From JAVBPP01 sp031549535 (GTDB taxonomy: Bacteria > Bacillota > Clostridia > Oscillospirales > Acutalibacteraceae), in NCBI GenBank assembly GCA_031549535.1, contig JAVBPP010000006.1, positions 1-35,240 of the forward strand: DNA of 35,240 nt, written 5' to 3'. The translations under genes were made by a program, and so were the position numbers. The notes below the pieces were generated by a model that ran no database searches, had not been told where the DNA came from, and was given only the letters and a program-made list of their open reading frames with translations. Position 1 is the stretch's first letter, and every line of letters starts with the position of its first letter. Shown in pieces: positions 22,599-31,391 of this stretch.

Positions 22599-25500
22599 AT
22601 GCTGATGGCAAAGGGATGGAATAAGGGTGAGCGGATTTTGGCGCTGCTGCTTGCAGTGACAATTCTGGCGACTTGCTTTGTGTTCCTAACGACCTTATCG
22701 TTAACCAAGAGCGCGAGGGCGGACGAACTTCAGGTCATCAGCTTTGAACGGCCAAATCCTGTTTATACCGCACAGGTGGATGTGGGCACGAAAAAGCAAG
22801 AGCTTGTGCTGCCGGCTACCCTGCGTGCCATTGTGGAGCTGGATTACCCGCTGGACTCCTTTCGGCAGACCGCCCCGGCTGTGGGCGCGGACGGAAATTA
22901 TGATTACTACCAATACGGTTACATAGCGCCGAAAAATGAGGCGGAGCTACGCGAGGCGGGGGAAAAGGTTCTCTATTCCATTCGCTATGCGGACGGCAGC
23001 ATCAAGTACCGCATCCACGGCATGCTCGATAACGGCCAAAACGGCTTTTTTGCCTGCGACGAAAACGGCAAAATCAAAGGCTTTGTCGGCAATGTGGCCG
23101 TCAGCTGGACGGGCGAGGGTTATAACGGCAAGGTGGCCGGGGATTATACGTTCACAGCCTCCTGCACCCTGCCTTTTGGGGGAGAGGCCCCCAAAGCGGT
23201 GATTACAGTGGGCAGCACAGCGCCGCTGGAGCATGACCATTCTTCAGAAGAGCAGCATTGCAGCTGCGGCACCAAGGACGGCGTTCACGCCAAGGGCTGC
23301 GATTTTTATGTTGCGCCCTGCACCTGTGGCAAGGCAGAGGATGGCCACGAAAGAGGCTGTATTTACTGGGATCCGGTGTGCACCTGCCCCAAAGGCAGCA
23401 AGGGCCACACAAAACTCAGCTGCCCCCTCTTTGTTCCGCTGGCGGATTGCGACTGCGGCATTGACGCGAGCAGCAATCCCTGGGAGCATAAGCAAAGCTG
23501 CAGCCTGTATGAGCCGGAGGTTTGCACCTGCCCCGATGGCAAGCATGACAGCGCCAACAAAGACTGTCTGCAGTATAAGCCTGCGGTGAAAAGAACCTTG
23601 TTTGCCTCCCCCAACGGCGGCGGAGCGAACGATACCGATATGAACAACTATATCGAAACCAACACCACCATGGGCAACAGCTCCTACAACTCCAAATATT
23701 CTCCGAATATCACGATACCCGGCATCTGGATTGACTATGTGAACACCATTTGGATGAATAAAGGTTACAACCAGTTTGACTGGACGGCAACCGCGCAGAC
23801 ACAGGTGCCGAGCGACTGGGCCTGGGACGGGACAGCGAATACGCAGACCACGACAGGGACTGTTCAGACCCGTGCGGACGCAAGACCGGCTGCGGTAGCG
23901 GGCGTATGGGACGTATATTCCGGCCAACAGCTGCGCTATGCATTGGCCAATATGAAAACAGCACAAATCATCAACATCTGTGCAAACATCAATCTGGACG
24001 GCAATAAGCAAAACTGGAAAGCCGTCAACATGGCCACAAAGAACATCACCATTCAGGGCAACGGCTTCACGATTTATAACCTGGGCAGCTTCAGCACAGG
24101 GCTTGGCTCCGCAGCCATTTTCCCCGGCTTTATCTATGGACAGACGAAAATGACAATCAGCGAGCTGTCCTTCCGCACCGCGAAAATCGTGGCGAACCAG
24201 AATTCAGCAGATCCCTGCGGCATTGGCCTGTTTGCCATGCCGGTGCAGGGCGGCTACGATAACAAAACGGCGGTTCTGGATGACTTTCATCTCTACGACT
24301 CCATGGTTTACGGCGGCGACGATGTGCAGCCCCTGGGCTACCTCGGCCACGGAAACAACGGTTCCTCTTATAACAATGTTACGGTGGAAGGCTGCTATGT
24401 CTACGGAAAGGATCATGTCTCCGGCTTTACCAGGCACTTAAACATGTATGCAACGGTAGCGGCAGCTCTGACGAATTCCTATTCGGCAAACACCCTAATC
24501 TGCGGCACGGGCGGCCACTCCGGCGCATTCATCTCCTGTGCGGATAACATGTTGCAGGTAGATTCCTGCTTTGCGGCAAACGAAATGTACGGTTCCGTCT
24601 CCGTTTCCGGCTTTTGCGGTTTCTTCCGCGGCGCGTTTACCAACTGTTTCTCAACCGGGAAGATGGAGGGCTATCGCCAGCTTGGCGGCTTCAACATTAC
24701 TGACGGCACCTTTGGCAGGCAGACCATGGAAAACTGCTACAGCACCGTGTTGGTCGGGTTGCGCCAAAACGCAAAGGTGCAGGGCGGCTTCTTTGCCCCG
24801 GTGCAGCGCGAGGCAGCAAGGGCTCCGGTGGCAAACAGCGTGGATATCGGCGATTGCTACGCGGCGGGTGAGGTTGGCAACTATGACACGGATTTAGACG
24901 GGCCGGAGAATGTCGGCGGCTTCCTTTCCAACGACTATTCGGATATTACCTCCCCCAGTGTGAGAAGGATTGGCGTGGTGAACACCTCCGTCCTGCATCA
25001 CAACTACTATGATAAACAAACAACAGCCATGCGCGAGTGGGTTACGGGTGACCTTAAAACGCTCGCGGGCGTGACAGGAACATTGACAACCACAACAGGC
25101 AAGAACGGCAATGGCCTTGCCAGCGGCACAGACCCGGCGGATGCCACAAGCGGCTTTACCGGCTTTTCCGATAACACAGATTGGGTCTTCCGCGCGCAGC
25201 ATTATCCGCAATTGAGCGTGTTTACCTCAGCGAGCGCGGCAAATTGGAAAACGCAGGAACGCGCGGATCAAGTGAAAGCCTGGTCGAAGGCCTCTGCCGC
25301 AACGGTTCAGCTCAACACCTGGGATGAGGGCTATGACTGGGACGAAAACGGTGTTCGCTCAGTGGACACCATCTCCTACGACAGAACCCTTGCCTCCACC
25401 GGAGTAGGCGACCATAAGGGTGAGCAGTTTACTTACGATACAGTGCGTGATATCGTCACCAACTTCCGCGTAACCAATGTTGCGGCGAACGAAACGCAGT

Positions 25501-27641
25501 GGAACAAGCTTATTGCGGGCGGCGCAAAAACAGCGGACTCCCTGTGGTTTACACAGAATATTCTACCAAGCAGCATCAGCGGCAGCGCGGACTACAACGC
25601 GAGTACGAAAAAGCAAACGCTGTTTGACGAGGATGCCGCCAGCTATTACCGCTCCTCCGCAAAGCCCACGGTGGCAGCGCCGGTGCAAATTGTGTTCCAG
25701 CTATCGTCTCCCAAGGCAATCAACACTTATAAGTTGCAGTCGTCCACTCTGGCAAATACCTTTGATCCGAAGAACTGGACCTTCCAGGGTTCCAACAACG
25801 GAACAAGCTGGACGACGTTGGATACGCAGACAGATACCGTGTTTTTTGAACGCAACCACTCGCAGCTTTATTTGTTTGAGAATGACACAGAGTATGCCTA
25901 CTATCGCTTGAGTATCACGGCGAACAACGGTGCCGCGGGCGTTTCCCTGGCCGAGATGGAAATCGGTATGCTGAACCTGCAGCAGGGCGGCATTGAGGTT
26001 GAAAACGGAAACGGCGTTGTGAACAGGCCGGGCATAGAATGGTTCCGCGTTTATGAAACGCACGAGGAAGAGGTAGGCTACCGCCCGCTGCGTTTGCTGT
26101 GCCTGATGAATATCAACGCCGGGCAGGACAAAACAGTTCAGGCAGGCGAAAAATACAACCACCGCAGCGATGTTGAGCTGATTATGTTGGATACCGTTTC
26201 AGAAAACCTTGTGGTTGGGCTGGACGACGACAAAATCTGGTCCACTTCGAAACAGGGCGTCTACCCGGATTCCGACCGCTTCTGGGCGGCCCCGACGGAT
26301 GTCATGAACACCAAGGTTTCCGCCAGTGAAGATGCGTGGATTTACACCGAAATCTGGAGCGCGGCAAAAGACTCCGGCGGCAATTATGTGATGGCCGGCG
26401 GAAAATATGTCCCGGATAAATCGGTTCTCGTCACCGGACCCGGAACGGGCAGCAATCAACTGGTAGACGAGAAAAAGTGGAACGGCGATGTGGCGCTTTA
26501 CCCGGATACCGTGCAAGGGCGCAAATACATCATCACCTACTACTGGATGCTCAAGGACGGCCGCTACCGCACGGATTACAAGGTTGTTACGGTTCATCCG
26601 GGTAGCTATCAGCTCACGCTGGATGTACTAAACGATGTGGACGACACACCCAACGCGGACGCGATGTATGTGGATACCAAGCCGGATAGCGGCACGGACA
26701 CGAACTACAGCTTTGGCTCTGAAACGGCCGACCACAGTGCATCCGCAGACAACACCTTTACCAGTAACGTAACAGCCGCTTGGAAGCCGAAGAATGATAA
26801 CACACAGATCACCAAGCTGCAAATCACCATGACAGCCAACAACGAGGTGAAGGACGCCGAGGGGAATGTGCTCCAGCCGGCGCAGGTGATGGGCACCAAG
26901 ACTGTAACAGGTGACATTACAGTTGGCACTATCGTGGAAATCCCGGTTCTGTATTATTACTATGATGAAACGGCGGGGGATGCACGCGAGTTCACCAACA
27001 GCCAGGAAGTGCTCATCAGCTATGAGGTGCAGCAGGACGCAAACGGCGGGTATTATCTGCGCTTCAATAAAATCAAGAATATCCCCGAAGCGGATGACCA
27101 GGCTCCCCACAATATAGGCGATGATACAGGCATTGCACAAACACCGGCCGTGATTAACGACATGACCTATAACATCGCGGTAAAGCTCTGGGTTGTCACC
27201 CAGGCGGAATCCGGCGGACTAAGCATTCAAAAGAAGCTCACCAAGCCCGCGGAGGTGGATGAAGAATTCGTCTTCCTGCTGGAATACAGGGGTAACGGCG
27301 AGGAACCGGGGGAAGTGGAGAGCACACTATACGGCGTCATCCACATTGAACACGGGCAGACAGGCGCAAAGATTGCGTACGTTGACATGCCGCCCGGCTG
27401 GTACACCGTCACGGAGCTGAAAAACAACTTCCGCTTCACCCTGCAAACGGATAAACTGCCCACAGATAATCCGGACGCCGAAGAAATCAACGGCGCAAGC
27501 GTGGTAAAGATTCTGGAGGACGGCTCGTCACTGAACTACGTGTTTACAAACAAACGTGACGATGTTCCGTGGGCAAACGGTAAAACGAATCTGATGAACG
27601 ATTTTGGCCGGATGGAGGAGGTGTTCCAGATTGATGTCTAA
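22599..27641 (+). CDS. Giant multidomain surface protein (putative adhesin)
   Basis: Protein of 1680 residues. A membrane or signal segment (residues 12-45, ending SARADE) leads to the outer region. Residues 218-328 hold five tandem Cys/His units (CSCG, CTCG, CTCP, CDCG, CTCP, each followed by His and another Cys). Residues 435-800 are repetitive with GLUG-like turns (SGFTRHL, GGFNITDG, GGFF, GGFLSN), suggesting a beta-helix. About 1000-1127 resembles a discoidin or F5/8C domain (WTFQGSNNGTSWTTL). The end (1538-1655) is a Cna-B/SpaA-like domain with a possible isopeptide triad: Lys1545 or Lys1546, Glu1606 in YTVTEL and Asn1651 in VFTNKR. No sorting motif or C-terminal membrane segment is present, so anchoring must be N-terminal or through partners. 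ATG 22599 lies 8 bases after GAAGGAG. Confidence 0.85.
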   Translation: MLMAKGWNKGERILALLLAVTILATCFVFLTTLSLTKSARADELQVISFERPNPVYTAQVDVGTKKQELVLPATLRAIVELDYPLDSFRQTAPAVGADGNYDYYQYGYIAPKNEAELREAGEKVLYSIRYADGSIKYRIHGMLDNGQNGFFACDENGKIKGFVGNVAVSWTGEGYNGKVAGDYTFTASCTLPFGGEAPKAVITVGSTAPLEHDHSSEEQHCSCGTKDGVHAKGCDFYVAPCTCGKAEDGHERGCIYWDPVCTCPKGSKGHTKLSCPLFVPLADCDCGIDASSNPWEHKQSCSLYEPEVCTCPDGKHDSANKDCLQYKPAVKRTLFASPNGGGANDTDMNNYIETNTTMGNSSYNSKYSPNITIPGIWIDYVNTIWMNKGYNQFDWTATAQTQVPSDWAWDGTANTQTTTGTVQTRADARPAAVAGVWDVYSGQQLRYALANMKTAQIINICANINLDGNKQNWKAVNMATKNITIQGNGFTIYNLGSFSTGLGSAAIFPGFIYGQTKMTISELSFRTAKIVANQNSADPCGIGLFAMPVQGGYDNKTAVLDDFHLYDSMVYGGDDVQPLGYLGHGNNGSSYNNVTVEGCYVYGKDHVSGFTRHLNMYATVAAALTNSYSANTLICGTGGHSGAFISCADNMLQVDSCFAANEMYGSVSVSGFCGFFRGAFTNCFSTGKMEGYRQLGGFNITDGTFGRQTMENCYSTVLVGLRQNAKVQGGFFAPVQREAARAPVANSVDIGDCYAAGEVGNYDTDLDGPENVGGFLSNDYSDITSPSVRRIGVVNTSVLHHNYYDKQTTAMREWVTGDLKTLAGVTGTLTTTTGKNGNGLASGTDPADATSGFTGFSDNTDWVFRAQHYPQLSVFTSASAANWKTQERADQVKAWSKASAATVQLNTWDEGYDWDENGVRSVDTISYDRTLASTGVGDHKGEQFTYDTVRDIVTNFRVTNVAANETQWNKLIAGGAKTADSLWFTQNILPSSISGSADYNASTKKQTLFDEDAASYYRSSAKPTVAAPVQIVFQLSSPKAINTYKLQSSTLANTFDPKNWTFQGSNNGTSWTTLDTQTDTVFFERNHSQLYLFENDTEYAYYRLSITANNGAAGVSLAEMEIGMLNLQQGGIEVENGNGVVNRPGIEWFRVYETHEEEVGYRPLRLLCLMNINAGQDKTVQAGEKYNHRSDVELIMLDTVSENLVVGLDDDKIWSTSKQGVYPDSDRFWAAPTDVMNTKVSASEDAWIYTEIWSAAKDSGGNYVMAGGKYVPDKSVLVTGPGTGSNQLVDEKKWNGDVALYPDTVQGRKYIITYYWMLKDGRYRTDYKVVTVHPGSYQLTLDVLNDVDDTPNADAMYVDTKPDSGTDTNYSFGSETADHSASADNTFTSNVTAAWKPKNDNTQITKLQITMTANNEVKDAEGNVLQPAQVMGTKTVTGDITVGTIVEIPVLYYYYDETAGDAREFTNSQEVLISYEVQQDANGGYYLRFNKIKNIPEADDQAPHNIGDDTGIAQTPAVINDMTYNIAVKLWVVTQAESGGLSIQKKLTKPAEVDEEFVFLLEYRGNGEEPGEVESTLYGVIHIEHGQTGAKIAYVDMPPGWYTVTELKNNFRFTLQTDKLPTDNPDAEEINGASVVKILEDGSSLNYVFTNKRDDVPWANGKTNLMNDFGRMEEVFQIDV

Positions 27642-28272
27642 AATCCGTAGATGGAGCCGCAGGCAGAAATTACTCTATATCGCACTGATGCTCCTCCTGT
27701 GTGTGTGCATTTCATCCGGAACCACTCTTGCGGTTCTGACAGTAAAGACCAACTCGGAGCAGAACAGCTTTCAATTTGGGCAGACAGAGCTGGATGTGAT
27801 TGAGGATTTTGACGGATGGCGCTATAAGCGTGTCTCCCTGCAGGCTCGGGACGGCGATGTCTATGTCCCCGGCGTTGCGCGCGCCATGCTGGTGCCCTAC
27901 TTCCTTAACGCGGACGGCGACTATGTCAACGGAAACCTTGATCAAATGACAAAGCCGGTCAACAATGTGATGAGGCTCGGGATTGTAAAGCTGATATTTG
28001 CGGAAAATTGGGAAGATAACTGGTTCTTTAAAGACGGCTATTTCTATTACAACAGGGTGCTGCAGCCCGGCGAAACTACGGCGCAGCTGCTGGAGCGGGT
28101 TTGGGTTACGGATCAAAGCTCTGAAAACGGCGAAAAATACAGGGACGCTGAGCTGAAGCTAGAGGTTATCGCCAGCATCATTCAGGCAGAGGGCGGTGCT
28201 CCCGAGGCCAAGTGGAATGTCTATGTATACAACGATGGTCTGACAGTGGCCGAAACTCCGCAAGTGATATAG
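27634..28272 (+). CDS. TasA/camelysin-like exported protein with SipW-type signal peptide
   Basis: Exported protein of 212 residues. A basic start (KIRRWSRRQK), one hydrophobic segment and the junction SSGTTLAVLTVKTNSEQNSFQFG match SipW-cognate signal peptides, where cleavage is followed by a short Asn-rich stretch and NxFxFG. The mature part has LQPGETTAQLLERVWV, the LxPG turn found in all the fibre-like proteins of this locus. It overlaps the end of the adhesin gene by 8 bases, with GGAGGAGG inside it, so the two are translationally coupled. It is the most divergent of the TasA-like set and lacks the EPxW motif, so it may be an adaptor between adhesin and fibre. Confidence 0.72.
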   Translation: MSKIRRWSRRQKLLYIALMLLLCVCISSGTTLAVLTVKTNSEQNSFQFGQTELDVIEDFDGWRYKRVSLQARDGDVYVPGVARAMLVPYFLNADGDYVNGNLDQMTKPVNNVMRLGIVKLIFAENWEDNWFFKDGYFYYNRVLQPGETTAQLLERVWVTDQSSENGEKYRDAELKLEVIASIIQAEGGAPEAKWNVYVYNDGLTVAETPQVI

Positions 28273-28289
28273 AAAGGAAGGGAAACAGT

Positions 28290-28982
28290 ATGCTGAAACA
28301 TAAAAAATGGTATCTTCCCTTGCTTTCCATTCTTGGTGTACTCTTGGTCAGCGTTGCCATCAGCTCGGCGGTGCTCTCAGGGATGACGGCGCAGGCGGAA
28401 AATGTGTTCAGCTTTGCGCAGAACATCCGTGGCGTACTCAGTGAACCGAACTGGGACAGTGTACCCGCCAAGGATATGGTGCCGGGCAAACAGGTCGCTA
28501 AGGATCCCATGATAACCAATACCGGCACAATTGACACCTACGCAGGCTTGCAATTGAGTTTTATGCGCACACAGGGCGGCACAGCCCTCAGTGCTGCGGA
28601 GGTCAAACGCCTGCTCAACCTGCTGGATATCAGCTGGAATCCGGAGTGGACCTTGGTGGAGGGCAGCATGGAACAAGACCAGCACGGCGATTATACCGAG
28701 GTTTCTCCCAAGCTGACCTTTGTTTATCAAAACAAGCTGGCTCCCGGCGAAATCAGCGGCCCGATTTTCAGCAGCGTACGCGTGAAGACAGAACAGCAGG
28801 GGCTAACCGAGCTGGATTTACGCTGGCTGCAGGGCATTAAAATCACGGACGGAGAAATTGTTGCGGATTCCGCAGGCCTGGGGCAGTTCCGTGTAGATAT
28901 CGAGGGCGCTCTGGCGCAGGCAAGCGAATTTGCAGACTATACACAGGCGAGCGATACCTTAATACAGTTACTCGCACAATAA
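28290..28982 (+). CDS. TasA/camelysin-like exported protein
   Basis: Exported protein of 230 residues. The hydrophobic segment LLSILGVLLVSVAISSAVL is followed by AQAENVFSFAQNIRGVLSEPNWD and then MVPGKQVAKDPMITNTG. This series (NxFxFxxNIRGxLxEPxW, then PGxxxxKDPxIxNT) is shared with the proteins at 29037 and 29949. The family in known systems (TasA, CalY, and the CPF_0494-type alternate exported proteins) forms extracellular amyloid-like or donor-strand fibres. Unlike those two paralogues it has no Cys-rich insert. The frame is open upstream into the previous gene, but ATG 28290 follows GAAAGGAAGGG and is the proper start. Confidence 0.82.
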   Translation: MLKHKKWYLPLLSILGVLLVSVAISSAVLSGMTAQAENVFSFAQNIRGVLSEPNWDSVPAKDMVPGKQVAKDPMITNTGTIDTYAGLQLSFMRTQGGTALSAAEVKRLLNLLDISWNPEWTLVEGSMEQDQHGDYTEVSPKLTFVYQNKLAPGEISGPIFSSVRVKTEQQGLTELDLRWLQGIKITDGEIVADSAGLGQFRVDIEGALAQASEFADYTQASDTLIQLLAQ

Positions 28983-29036
28983 CAATATCATCAAGCTGGA
29001 AACAGTTTCGATAATTAAACTTGGAGGGTTACTCAC

Positions 29037-29906
29037 ATGAAAACAAGCAAGAAAAAGACAATGATTGGTCTGTCCATCCTGTTGGTGGCAGCAATCGCAA
29101 TCGGCGCAACCATGGCATACCTCAACGCAAAGACCAACACCGCAGAGAACGTATTCACCTTCGCGGATAATATCCGCGGCAAGCTGCTCGAGCCCAACTG
29201 GGAACCGCTCACAACACCCCTGACCCCCGGCGCGGAAGTCCGCAAAGACCCAATGATTCAGAACACCAGCGACAACGGCGTTGACACCTATGTTGCCCTG
29301 CAGCTGACCTTTACGGATGGCGACGGGAACACGTTGAGCGACGAGGATACGGTTCGTCTGCTGAACATGCTGGAAATCTCCTGGAACACCGCAGACTGGG
29401 CGCTGGAAGACGGCACATTGACCGTAGCGAGCGGCGCTGTGACAGATGCAACGGCAACACAGGTTTATGTGTATCAGAGCGTTCTGGCCCCCGGCGCAAT
29501 CTCCAACCCGGTGTTCAGCACAGTGAAAATCAAGGCTGATGTTTCCGACGCGGACTATGCATGGCTTGCGGCTATCGCGCTGGATCATGAAGACAGCTGC
29601 TACACCTTCGGCACCTGCGACTGCACCGTGACCTATAAGCACCACAAGGATTGCGCAGTTGAGACCTCCCTTGCGGCGGAATCCGCAAAAGGCGAGAACG
29701 ACTGTGACTGTACCCCCGCTGTGCAGCATGAGGCTGACTGTGCATCCCTGCAGGGCAGCTTAACCGGCTCCTGCGCGCACGAGGCTCCCGACGGCGCATT
29801 GGACGGCTACCGCATCCAGGCGCAGGGCTCTCTGCTGCAGTATGTGGCAGGCGAAATGGATAGCGTTGCGCTTGCAACCCCCGAGCTTGTTGCTCTGTTC
29901 AACTAA
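29037..29906 (+). CDS. TasA-like fibre subunit candidate with Cys/His insert
   Basis: Exported protein of 289 residues. The signal region LLVAAIAIGATMAYLNAKTNT followed by AENVFTFADNIRGKLLEP is the clearest SipW-cognate type in the set. A TasA-like beta-sandwich follows (PGAEVRKDPMIQNTS, VYVYQSVLAPGAISNPVFS). From about residue 188 a Cys/His-rich insert carries two units, GTCDCTVTYKHHKDCA and NDCDCTPAVQHEADCA, plus a closing GSCAHE. These may bind metal or form disulfides between subunits. GGAGGG precedes ATG 29037. It is a close paralogue of the next gene. The highly polar mature part and strong ribosome binding site suit a major fibre protein, which is inference. Confidence 0.85.
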   Translation: MKTSKKKTMIGLSILLVAAIAIGATMAYLNAKTNTAENVFTFADNIRGKLLEPNWEPLTTPLTPGAEVRKDPMIQNTSDNGVDTYVALQLTFTDGDGNTLSDEDTVRLLNMLEISWNTADWALEDGTLTVASGAVTDATATQVYVYQSVLAPGAISNPVFSTVKIKADVSDADYAWLAAIALDHEDSCYTFGTCDCTVTYKHHKDCAVETSLAAESAKGENDCDCTPAVQHEADCASLQGSLTGSCAHEAPDGALDGYRIQAQGSLLQYVAGEMDSVALATPELVALFN

Positions 29907-29948
29907 TTGAAAAATACAGAAACATAACTTATTTGGAGGAAGTTACTC

Positions 29949-30788
29949 ATGAAACAATCCCGTAAAAAGCTGCTCATCGCGCTGTCCGCGCTGCTTGTGC
30001 TCACCATTGCCATCGGCGGCACCCTCGCTTACCTGTATGCGAGAACCGAGACGAAGAACAACGTGTTCACCTTTGCCGATAACATCCGCGGCACCTTGAC
30101 AGAGCCGAAGTGGGATCCCGACAAAGGCCTTGACCTGGTTCCGCTGAAGAAGGTTGACAAAGACCCGCAAATCACCAACACCAGCGTAAACGGCGTTACC
30201 GAATATGCCGCCATCAAGCTGACCTTCCAAAACGGTGCGGGCGAAGACTTGACAGATGCACAGACAGAAACCCTGCTGAGCTTGATTGACGTGGAGTGGA
30301 GCAACAACTGGACGTTAAAAGACGGCACAGCAACAGCGACAGAGCAAATTTATGTGTATAATAAGACTCTGCCCCAGAACATCACCAGCGACCCGATTTT
30401 CTACTCCCTGACAGTGAAGGGCTCCGTCACCCCCGAGCAGCTGCTCTGGCTCTCCGGCGACTATGGCCACGGCACGAGCTGCTACGCTTTCGGCGCACAT
30501 GACGATGAACTTTGCACTATCACTTACCGCCACCATGAGAACTGTGCCGTAACCGCAGGTCTTGCGGAAAGCTCCGCAGCGGGCGAAAACGGCTGCGATT
30601 GCAGCGCGGCAGTGGTTCACCAAGCTGCTTGCCCGAGCTTGATTGGCAAACTCAGCGGAACCTGCGGCCATGACACGCTCATCAGCGGCATCGGCAACTT
30701 CAACATCAAGGTTGAGGGCGCAGTGGTTCAGGCGGACGCGTTCGCGGATGTTGACGCGGCGGCGGCAGACCTCATCAGCCTGTTCTAA
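29949..30788 (+). CDS. TasA-like fibre subunit candidate, paralogue of the gene at 29037
   Basis: Exported protein of 279 residues with the same plan as its neighbour: LLVLTIAIGGTLAYLYARTET, then NNVFTFADNIRGTLTEPKWD, the KDPQITNTS strand and VYVYNKTLPQNITSDPIFYS. The Cys/His insert starts near residue 178. Its second unit (NGCDCSAAVVHQAACP) and closing GTCGHD are intact, but the first has lost one Cys (DELCTITYRHHENCA where the neighbour has CDC). The pair therefore arose by tandem duplication and has begun to diverge. TTGGAGGA precedes ATG 29949. A hairpin separates it from sipW. Confidence 0.85.
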   Translation: MKQSRKKLLIALSALLVLTIAIGGTLAYLYARTETKNNVFTFADNIRGTLTEPKWDPDKGLDLVPLKKVDKDPQITNTSVNGVTEYAAIKLTFQNGAGEDLTDAQTETLLSLIDVEWSNNWTLKDGTATATEQIYVYNKTLPQNITSDPIFYSLTVKGSVTPEQLLWLSGDYGHGTSCYAFGAHDDELCTITYRHHENCAVTAGLAESSAAGENGCDCSAAVVHQAACPSLIGKLSGTCGHDTLISGIGNFNIKVEGAVVQADAFADVDAAAADLISLF

Positions 30789-30803
30789 ATGAAAACCATT
30801 TTT

Positions 30804-30834
30804 GTTCTGCGGCGCGCCAGCCGTGCCGCAGAAC
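30804..30834 (+). other. Hairpin between the fibre subunit genes and sipW
   Basis: GTTCTGCGGC (30804-30813) pairs perfectly with GCCGCAGAAC (30825-30834). There is no T run, so partial termination or RNA processing that lowers sipW relative to the subunits is more likely than full termination. Confidence 0.6.
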
Positions 30835-30856
30835 ATTCCCAAGGAGTAAAACACCC

Positions 30857-31345
30857 ATGCAGAAAGTAAAAAGCATACTTTACGTTATCGCTGTTTTACT
30901 GCTGTTGCTTGTAATTATGGCAGTTGCAGTACCTAAGTTTACCGATGTGGAATACCGCGCTGTGCTCACCGGCAGTATGACGCCGGAAATTCCGGCAGGC
31001 TCTCTGGTTGTCATCGTGCCGACTGCGGCGGATGAAATCCAGCTGGGGGACGACATTACCTTCGTTTCTCAGGGCGATATTGTCGTAACACACCGTGTGG
31101 TTTCCATTGACCGGGAAAGAAACGAGTTCACAACCTGGGGCATCGCGAACCCGAGCGATGCATTGGACCCGCCGAATGAATATAAAAATATCATCGGAGT
31201 TGTGCGGTATCACATTCCCGCCATCGGCATCCCCATCAACTACCTTTCCACCACGACGGGGAAGATTATTACTGTGACTGCGATCATTGCAATCTTTATT
31301 TTAACCAGCCTTTTGGATGTGGCGTTTCGCAAAAAGAACGCGTAA
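30857..31345 (+). CDS. sipW: Signal peptidase I, SipW type
   Basis: Membrane serine peptidase of 162 residues from the archaeal/endoplasmic-reticulum branch of signal peptidases. The catalytic Ser40 is in LTGSMTPEIP, and His79 in VVTHRVVSID replaces the Lys of ordinary bacterial enzymes. Membrane segments lie at residues 5-27 and near the C-terminus (IITVTAIIAIFILTSLLDV). In Bacillus, SipW matures TasA and TapA; here it sits among five genes with SipW-cognate signal peptides, so those are its expected substrates. AAGGAG precedes ATG 30857. Confidence 0.95.
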   Translation: MQKVKSILYVIAVLLLLLVIMAVAVPKFTDVEYRAVLTGSMTPEIPAGSLVVIVPTAADEIQLGDDITFVSQGDIVVTHRVVSIDRERNEFTTWGIANPSDALDPPNEYKNIIGVVRYHIPAIGIPINYLSTTTGKIITVTAIIAIFILTSLLDVAFRKKNA

Positions 31346-31391
31346 CCAAAGCGATGTATAGCCGTGCAGCGGCAAGATGGAGGGTTTCTGA

